Shown one piece after another: positions 56,601 to 64,000 of a stretch of DNA of 64,000 nt. Source of the stretch: Branchiostoma lanceolatum (Eukaryota; Chordata; Leptocardii; Amphioxiformes; Branchiostomatidae); the NCBI RefSeq assembly GCF_035083965.1, contig NC_089727.1, positions 5,647,501 to 5,711,500 on the forward strand. The letters are read 5' to 3'. Position 1 is the stretch's first letter. Every line of letters starts with the position of its first letter. The notes under the pieces were generated by a model. That model saw only the letters and a list, made by a program, of their open reading frames with translations. It did no database searches and was not told the DNA's origin. The translations under genes and the position numbers were made by a program.

Positions 56601-57714
56601 CCGTTCACTCAAAGTACAGAAGTAGCGTTACCGTAATGTATAGGTTTGTCAGGTAGGTGATTCATTGTCAGCTTAAGCTGTGTATGTTTAGACACCGTTA
56701 GAAAGTTGTCTTGGTAAAGTTCCTACTAAATGTTTATCAGTACATTGAAAAGGGACAATCCGTGACTCTAAGTTTTTTAGAAATCGAGATGTGAGATGAT
56801 GATGCTCAAGTCATCAGGACGTCTCTTGTATATTTTGTTCTGTACGCACGTACTTTTCTGCACTTCCTCTGTATTGTGCGATTTTGCCAGCACAGTTCCT
56901 GTGACATACTCTCGTTTGTTCTGCATTGATTCAACCGAATGAAAAGAATGTAAAAGAAAGTTACGGTTGAAGTAAACTACACCCTGTCCTGCGTCACAGG
57001 CCTGCTATTCTTGAGAAACCAGGCGAAACGTGACTTTTAACCTCGGACGACCGTCCAAGAAGGCGCGTGTTTTAATGCACTATTGCACTCTACTGCTGAC
57101 AAACAATCGTTGTAAACGTACTCAAGAGAATACTGCAAAAAATGTAATTACCACAGCTACAGGACCTCGCTGATACCGTGATCCACATTTACACTCATCT
57201 ACATGTACCCCACACATAACTTTATAACAAAGAGATCAAGTGTTAAAAGTTATAGGTCGGTTACGTGGTGATAATGCAATTCACATTGTTTTGCACCAGA
57301 TTTCCGCAGCATATATTTCCTATCCAATCGTTGACAACAAGAGTTAGAACTTCAGACAAAGTACCTTTGTTTCGTTTGATATTTAGCTCCCTAGCAACCA
57401 TATGTCATGTTATATACTGATAGAATTAAAAGCGCCCGCTCAACGAACGTTTTGGTTAGTTGATTACACATTGAGTGACCTCAGAAAGAACACGTTTCCT
57501 CCATGGACATTATCCTTTTACTTTTACAGTAACAAATTCTAAGTGTGTGTCTTTGACATTAAACCTTAACAGATTTTACCTCAAACGTCTAAGGGTTGCG
57601 CTCCGTGAATCGACACGTTTACCTTACGGGGTTTATCCATTTTCCTCCCCAAAACCCCAGTACTAGTATCTATAATAATATCCATGGCAACAAAATCATC
57701 AACAGCACATGTAC
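53673..57714. other. Intergenic or intronic DNA, nothing recognised
   Basis: Only short frames occur here. A direct repeat, ATATCTAGATATCTAG, is at about 55076-55092, and ACAACAACAACAA lies near 55956. No exon was found. Confidence 0.45.
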
Positions 57715-57843
57715 CTTCACGTCGTCGTCCTCTGTACGATACACTTCATGCCACGTCGACGCCCTCCTCTTGAACGTCGTGGACCGATGGAAGTCGTACA
57801 GAGGGTAGAACTCCTCGACCATGGAGTGCCGCCGACTCATCAT
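57715..57843 (-). CDS. Possible alternative first exon (43 codons) of CNBD2
   Basis: ATG at 57843 opens MMSRRHSMVEEFYPLYDFHR, continues with KRRASTWHEVYRTEDDDVK and meets donor GTACAT in phase 0. The block is GC-rich with codon-like composition and stands out from its flanks. KRRAS is a basophilic kinase type of site (Arg-Arg-x-Ser), as in protein kinase A substrates; that is a motif match only. The phase fits CNBD2 exon 2, 8.3 kb downstream. It may instead begin another gene whose next exon I could not find. Confidence 0.5.
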
Positions 57844-58661
57844 GGTTTACACCATGGGGTTCCCGATGCGCACACAGCCGAATAACCTCCGTCCAACGCC
57901 GAGTAACCTTCGCCCAATGTCCCCTCAGACCGTGCTGTTGAGATACGGTCTCGGTGGTCTAGAGCTGCCTGACGGCTGTACAAGTATTACACCTGTTGTC
58001 CGCAGTAGGTCGTTGCTATTGTCAGTCAGTCGGTCTATCGGACACCGTCACTGCCTTTCAAAGCCACGAGTGTTTAGTTTTCGGTACCATTTAACGTCTG
58101 CGCTTTGTAGACGGATGTCGACTAATTTAGACAGACGTGGGGAGGGGTGCACCCTTTATACAGGCACATTCTCTGTTAGTAAATACCGTAAAATCAGCTC
58201 ACTAAGCAAACAGACTCTAGGCTTATGACCACCAGAGGGTTAAGCAGCCGCGAGACTTTAGAATCCTCACGTATCATATTCAAACCACTTAACCGCTGCG
58301 TAGAAAGAATAACCTTTGATTGTTTCAGCCTTTTAAACGTAAAAACAGCTACATGTCAAATGGGTTGTCAAATAAATGTTGTTTTAGACATCAGGTATGG
58401 TAGGCATCGTGTGCAAGTTACGAGTAGACAGAATTCATGCTAAACACACTCGGCACGTGTTCACATAACATCCGTTTCCTGAACTAAAACTTCTCCATCG
58501 ATATCGATTTCAGGCGCACAATTCTGTAAGTACGTCCATGGCGACCGACTTCACGGTACAAGACGCACTGCTAATTACGTGGATCGATGCGGTACAATAT
58601 TTGGACGTGTGGCGCGCCGGCTGTCACATTTAAATTGTCGTCCTGTGCGCTGATATAAAGC
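57844..58661. other. Upstream flank of the 57.8-kb exon
   Basis: The DNA just upstream of the exon is moderately GC-rich and may hold its promoter. No TATA box or further exon is clear. Confidence 0.35.
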
Positions 58662-58890
58662 CCCTGTCACACTTGTGCGTATGCACAAGCCTGCATGAGT
58701 TGCATATTAACATGTTTCTGGTTTAGGTTAAGTTTGCAGCCGAAGAAGTTATTTCTTAGGTTCGATCACTTGGCTGCACAACGGTCGGTCAAAGTAGAAA
58801 CCAACTTTGTCCCCGCAAACTTTACTTAAACCCCAAAAATGTTAATGTGCAACTCACGCACACTGGAATATACGCACAAGTGTGACAGGG
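58662..58890. mobile_element. Foldback (MITE-like) element, 229 bp, long terminal inverted repeats
   Basis: The outer 21 bases are a perfect inverted repeat: CCCTGTCACACTTGTGCGTA plus T at 58662, and its complement ending at 58890. Homology between the arms continues inward for about 70 bases (GAGTTGCATATTAACATG against GAGTTGCACATTAACATT, then AAGTTTGC). There is no coding sequence. It is the best-preserved element in the window. Confidence 0.85.
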
Positions 58891-61120
58891 CCCTAACAGA
58901 GCACGTACAGCTAATGAGTACGTGTTGTACTGTGTGAAGGTCCAATCAATCATCACTGGAACCAGAGCAATCACAAATAAGACTTTAACAAGACCTGTCA
59001 GGCGTCTTCTTATTAGCTTCTTTATTCTCTTCCACGTATTTGTCCACCGGAAGGGTCAAGACTATTTCTCAAAGGAGACTGTTGATCCCTTATATTGTAC
59101 TATTGTCCTCTTTCGACAACCTATATTCAATCGTTGAATGTAATTACTAAATCCATGAAGAACAAGTACTCACCCCTAAAACTTATCTATGACCTCTCCA
59201 AACAACACGGCTAACACATCCCATGCAGCTAGTATACATCATACAATATAACACATTTTTACACTTCACTCAAAATCTAATCATCTTGAGATTTCCAACA
59301 TACACACGGACACACCAAATACGACAACAAACCATTCAGGCGTTCTCGACTTATCGTGTTCACTAACAGACACACAGACAAGCATAAAAAATAACCTTCT
59401 TGACGAAGGTAATGATAGCACAACAGTTAACAACTGGTAGAACTGGTAACATTAACGACACATCGGGCGATGATGTTTTCGACGTTAATTTAAAAAACGA
59501 TGTTTTCTTTTACATATATCATTTCTTGCTCTTTCAATTATCCGCACTGCCGAAAAGGGTTTAGATAACGACACGAGTTGGTACATGCAGATTAGTCGCA
59601 GATTAAAACTAGCATGTTCGACACCATTATTTCCTCTTGTATGGGATTGTATGGGTTACTACAATAAAATACTTAGTCATAAAGGGTTCGCCTGATTTCA
59701 ATCAAGCCTCCTGTAACGGCTCGCCGCCCTGTAACCGCCTTGCCGCTCGGGTAGGGGACAGAAACCCTCAGACAGCTGGAGTTTGCGTTATACAGACTAA
59801 TGAAGGGTGAGAATCTTAAATTCCTATGTTTATGTCGAACTTCTATTGCGCCGCGTGCCTGCGAAGCTGGTGTATTACGCCGAAGGGCGGTTACCGGCTA
59901 TACAGATACAGATACAGATATTGCGGTCAAACTTTATTGTGAACTATATGTCGATTTTACTCTCTAACTTGCGCCTCGATTGCAAACAGGGAAAGTGCCA
60001 CACATCCTTGTGCACACCAGGTAAGGTTAGTTTCAAAGCCGGCCTGTTTTTATTCAGCTACAAACGTTCTAACTATAGGCTACCACGGTAAGTGGGCAGC
60101 AATACAATTTGCCGGAGCAATAATGGTTAGTCAACACAGCCCGACAAATATTAGGTGTCTTTGTGTGTTTAGCCAGTGTTTAAGTTGTGTACTGACGGGT
60201 TCCTTTATCGCGTTGGGTTCAGAATTAGGCTGAGTCAAGAGGTGTGTTCCTCTCATTTAGCGCGCAGTGATAAAACGTGTGTTTGACTGGGCGAAACGGG
60301 GCGTACAGATCAAAAGGCGGGAAGTCGGGAGGTCAACATCACGCTACCTGTTTCCTTACAAAGATCGACCGGAAAGTGATCTTGAATGGTTCCTGCTTTC
60401 TGTCAAGGATCCACCGGAGAGTGCTTTTAGATGTGTCTGATCTAAAGACAAGAAACATGCAGGCTTTCGTAAAGCTTGCAGGAGGGAGTGACAAGAGCAA
60501 ATATCTGACATACAGTAATTGATTCGGAACCGTTTTTCTTTTATCAATCGTACAATTTCAGGATGTACTGGAAATAATTATTCCAGTACTCAGAGGGATT
60601 AGTTAAGTCTTCCCTCAATCTTTCAAAGTTAGTGATCTTTTTCGCAACCATCTCGGGAAAAAACGTGTGTGTCATCCTGTCGCACTGCCTTTGTAGACCA
60701 ACTACAGAACCTCAAGGAAGCCAGCATCCCCTGAAGCGACGCCAAACGATATGGAGTTGAAGTGCATCTGCCTTCAGAGCAGATGCAGACATGTGTAATT
60801 AAGAAAATAAATGGGATTTTACTAACACCAGTTAGGCAACTGATATGGCTGTTATTAGCCTTTCGTATACATAAATATGCTATGACTGATCATGAATATG
60901 AAGGAATTGATATACACGACCTACCGTTTCAATCCGCTTCTTCTTGCTCTGAAAGACAGAAAACATGTCAGTACAAGTTTGACATCAGTCTTGCAAGTTT
61001 ATAGCTTAAGATTAAGATACATGCGACAAGACCGCCTCATACAAAAGATGGCAAAACGCCAACAAGAAAATATGTTTACATATACATGTATATATAAGAA
61101 AATGTATGATTGTAGCGAAC
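58891..61120. other. Intergenic or intronic DNA, nothing recognised
   Basis: Only short frames occur here. There is a small (ACAGAT)n run at about 59902-59920. No exon is supported. Confidence 0.45.
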
Positions 61121-61249
61121 CTTCTCTATGGACAGCCTTGTCCGAAGCCGAGCCATCTTGCTCCGGTGCAGAATCCCGTCGTGTGCGGAGTCTACCGAGT
61201 CTACCCGCGAGATACCAGCGACACTCTCCACGGCTCGCGCCTGGGCCAT
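61121..61249 (-). CDS. Possible alternative first exon (43 codons), most distal, of CNBD2
   Basis: ATG at 61249 (context AGAATGGCC) opens MAQARAVESVAGISRVDSVD, continues with HRSKMARLRTRLSIEK and meets GTTCGC in phase 0. The donor is weak. The block is GC-rich and coding-like. It lies about 880 bases downstream of the stop of the preceding minus-strand gene, so it is probably the beginning of the next gene on that strand, of which CNBD2 is the nearest recognisable one. Confidence 0.45.
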
Positions 61250-62129
61250 TCTGAACCATTTATGTATTCATGATAGCTGTACCTACGATAACTTCTTCCA
61301 TCCTGTCAAATATGTGGACTACATTTGCAGCTAATGGCGAGATATTGAAAAGAGCTATACTCCAAACGTCTAATGTGAGTCTCACACGGCAGATTAAGAC
61401 TGTCGTCTTCCTAAAGGTCGTTCTACACGGTTGGTAGCCCAGAATTTGACCCTAGAATTATCCAACATTGCGGGTGTCTGTCTGACTTTTTTATGCGCGA
61501 AAAGGAAGAGGATCGGGAAGTTTTCTTGCTACTTTTAATGAAGACTTCCTAATGTCTGTTGTATGCATTGCAACTTTTATGAAAATAAGAAAGAATAGGG
61601 TTATAAATAAATTTTGTCTATATATAGAAAATCCGTATCCTAGGCAACATGAACCGCAAGGGCGATATTCGCTGGAACGGAGTGGTGCTGGTGTTATTCC
61701 TTTTTCTTGCAGAGTTTGAATGACAAAACGCGATTTTAAGGTTGACTGATTTTTGTCCTTTTGCACTTTTGCTGGGTCGTGGTTGAGTAGCTTACGTGAA
61801 AAGAAAAACAAATGACAAAAAATCCCAAACGCAAGACCTTATCAGTACATGTAGTAGGAAGGATGGGGTGGGGGGGGTGGAATTGCTACATTTCAACGAG
61901 GAAACTATAGATACAAAGATACAAGAAGGTCTGGTTACCCATAGGATTATTAGTCGGTGATTTGGATAAGAATTCTCTTTTAATTGTGTTCCTTTTTCCC
62001 CGCTGTGGTTTCTGAACAGAGTACATATCATCAATATGACTTTGTCTAGTTAGTTCTTTACACATCAGCTAGGTCTATCAAATACCAATACCACTATTAT
62101 TACGAAAATCTCGAAGGAATATGTCCACG
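61250..62129. other. Intergenic DNA between two minus-strand genes
   Basis: This should hold the 3' UTR of the 62.1-63.4 kb gene and the promoter of the exon at 61249. A G-rich run (GGGGTGGGGGGGGTGG) is at 61865-61880. Nothing else is recognised. Confidence 0.4.
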
Positions 62130-63413
62130 TTAGGTTATGATGAAATTCTCTGACAGAGCCTTCTTGTGCAATTTGCCACAAGCGGCGTCTGGGCAAAAGT
62201 GACTGTCGGCCCAATACCTTTTCCTAAATTTCGTTCTACCCCCCCTGAATTCTAAAGAGTAGGGGCAGTTGTTGTCATTGAGGCTCAAAATGGGTTCAGA
62301 CAGACGTGCTCTCCGGCAGACGGACTGTAGTTCAGCAGCGTTGCCATTATTAAAATCATCCAGGAATCTTTCAGCCCGGCTTGTGTTAGAATATCCAGCA
62401 CTACAGAGAGGTGTTTCTACAGTTACATTGTGCTCATCAGTTCTAGAGACTCGCGTGACGTCATCTTCCTCGGAAGCAGCGTCCCCATTCTGCGCCTGCG
62501 CGGAGTCGGACTGAACCGAGTCGTCCGATTCGCTGTCGGAACATTCGGTGACGTTTGATCTCCCATCACATGACGTCATTGACACTGTGTCGATGATCAC
62601 ACCCGAGTGTTTATCTACCAAGTCACTGGAAAAGGACACTGCTCTCTTAACGTTTGGCTTCTCCCGCGGCTTAATGTCAGACAGAGCAGGCGAGTCAGGG
62701 GTCGGCCTTTTGCATGGACTCGACTGTTCCAAAAGTACCTCGATGTCGTAGCTGTCCATCTTGTAAGGATTCTTGATGGCCTTTTCCAATTTTTTTATCA
62801 TCGAATCCAGCTGAAAGAGGAGGGCAGAAAAGTGATATTGAAATGCAAGGTTATATAACGTTACATGTACATTTACATATTGTAAAGTTTTATGCTTAAA
62901 TGTTTTGTATTTGCCCCTGTTTACGATGAAAACTACAGGTAATGATATTTCACCTTTGCTATAAAAGTATAACTATAGCATATAAATGTTGGCAATAACA
63001 TGCAGATTAAGATTATCATCATCATTATCAATGATACAATATAATGCAGCATCGATATGATATTGCATAATAATAAGAAGAACTTTATTGCGCGACAATT
63101 GTAATTGGTACACTGTATGGCAACTTTGATACATGACAGTTGAATTATTGCTAATATCTAACAATTTTAAGAACTAATCTATTTTACGAATAACAGTAGA
63201 GACTTTCTATCTAATAACATGACATTACATGAAGCTTCTTTATCAAACAATTACCTGTCTCACTTCCTGTTTGAATACGCGGTTGAGTATCTCCGCCCGG
63301 AAGAGGACCTCCTTCTCGTCGGTGACGGTGAGCCTGCGGGACCGCCCCATCATCTGTAGTCCCGCCGCCTCGTCTATCGGGTCCCGCGCGGGGTGTCTCC
63401 GTAACGCCATCAT
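62130..63413 (-). CDS. Coiled-coil/acidic protein of unknown function, last two exons
   Basis: I do not recognise this protein. Exon 63413-63255 (53 codons) ends VFKQEVRQ before GTAATT in phase 0; exon 62810-62130 begins after TTTCAG and reads LDSMIKKLEKAIKNPYKMDS. The join gives a continuous charged helix (TDEKEVLFRAEILNRVFKQE onward) that looks like a coiled coil. A disordered acidic/Ser region follows (ECSDSESDDSVQSDS). The C-terminus has SFSSDLVDKHSG upstream and ends with a basic aromatic segment, TKFRKRYWADSHFCPDAACG. From the first ATG the two exons give 279 residues. A pyrimidine-rich acceptor (TGTTTGTAG) directly precedes that ATG, so earlier exons may lie beyond it, possibly off the window. 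There is no signal peptide or membrane helix. Confidence 0.68.
62811..63254. other. Intron of the 62.1-63.4 kb gene
   Basis: This is a 444-base AT-rich intron with consensus GTAATT...TTTCAG borders on the minus strand. A run of ATC/ATT trinucleotides lies at about 63014-63032. Confidence 0.65.
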
Positions 63414-63540
63414 CTACAAACACATTAAGAACGCACCCGAGTAGCAAAGATCCTGGATTGTCGCAAACACAGTTAGAAAAATCGACCTTGACCTTTCTCC
63501 TCCCAACACCTACCGACATACCAAATATAATTACAATCCA

Positions 63541-63663
63541 TCTACACGTTCTACAGTTATGCTGACTTTAAGCATCCGGTGACACAAACATACAAACGCA
63601 CACGCAAACACACTCAAAACAATATCCCCATGAAAAAGTCTTTTTTCATGGAGATAATGATCC
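63541..63663 (-). repeat. Second copy of the foldback-ended dispersed repeat
   Basis: Read on the minus strand, it begins ATTATCTCCATGAAAAAAGAC and forms a long stem with TTTTTCATGGGGATA. A GT-rich run follows, then CCGGATGCTTAAAGTCAGCA. The order (stem, GT run, CCGGAT, AGTCAGCATAACT) is the same as at 1437-1530. The copy breaks off after AGTCAGCATAACT, so only the left end is present. Confidence 0.75.
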
Positions 63664-64000
63664 AGTAAGCAACTTGACTCAACAGTAATTCAGCCTAAAT
63701 AAGCTAGGTTTGAATTGCGCTTGCGAAGTCTGATCTACGATGGGCAGCGCTCGTGAGTGCGACTCGCACACAACATGTATGCGACCAGCTTTTTGAGAAT
63801 GCGACTAGATTTAAAATCACGGTCGCACGGTGCGACAATCAGAAATTAAGACCTGCGCCAGGATAATGGCTGCAGAACTATGCGGTAAGCTGAAAATATT
63901 TAGGTACATGTATTCCAACCCTACCGCGAAAATCGTCGGTGAATTTTCTATCATGTTCCCATGCCCGCGGTACAAAAACTATCCGTTCCTAGTGGCAAAA
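63664..64000. other. Right edge of the window, nothing recognised
   Basis: This may be intron or upstream flank of the 62.1-63.4 kb gene. GTGCGACTCGCACACAAC and GCGACTAGATTTAAAATCAC near 63760-63820 resemble repeat-derived sequence, but no family is assigned. Confidence 0.35.

Noticed and set aside
61128..61334. Plus-strand frames over the exon at 61121-61249
   Set aside because: They are antisense of a block whose minus strand has a start, donor and phase that fit a first exon.
1..64000. tRNA, rRNA and CRISPR arrays
   Set aside because: No cloverleaf with a GGTTCRA box was found on reading, no rRNA-like sequence and no spaced palindromic repeats; the 23-bp minisatellite has no spacers.

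Overview
The window is nuclear DNA from an intron-rich animal. Coding stretches are short, GC-richer exons with consensus GT/AG splice sites, scattered through AT-rich introns and intergenic DNA full of degenerate transposon pieces. A vertebrate-like GABA-A receptor subunit, a CNBD2 orthologue, an OTU protease and the repeat style (foldback elements with AGCCTGG ends, LINE tails in AATAAAGTTATTA or AAATC repeats) point to an invertebrate deuterostome, most probably a cephalochordate such as amphioxus (Branchiostoma). That assignment is inference from recognised families, not from a database search.

Layout. (1) About 1-10.4 kb, plus strand: the last four exons of a Cys-loop anion-channel subunit of the GABA-A alpha type; its 5' half lies left of the window. 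(2) 13.7-16.3 kb, minus: a complete two-exon OTU-family cysteine protease with a long Ser/Arg/Tyr-rich tail; a retroelement has duplicated its internal splice acceptor. (3) 18.6-19.0 kb, plus: a small acidic, helical protein of unknown function. (4) 24.3-25.0 kb, minus: a 240-residue proline/arginine-rich protein of unknown function with a clear TATA box. (5) 25-38.9 kb: a gene-poor stretch with a minisatellite, a foldback element and a LINE 3' end. (6) 38.9-39.6 kb, plus: a third unknown protein, converging on (7). (7) 40.6-50.3 kb, minus: a 19-exon CNBD2 (cyclic nucleotide-binding domain protein 2) gene, all of whose splice phases agree and yield a 660-residue protein. Three further possible first exons lie upstream at 53.1, 57.8 and 61.2 kb, each ending in the phase needed to join CNBD2 exon 2. 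(8) 62.1-63.4 kb, minus: the last two exons of an unrecognised coiled-coil/acidic protein.

The genes do not form one pathway. The clearest novelty is in gene architecture: possible multiple promoters for CNBD2, an OTU gene with two tandem copies of its splice acceptor, nested foldback elements with a visible target-site duplication, a LINE tail about 10 bp from a splice donor, and three protein genes without a recognisable family. No prokaryotic-type system, CRISPR array, rRNA or tRNA gene was seen. Exon joins were worked out by hand from splice consensus and reading phase.
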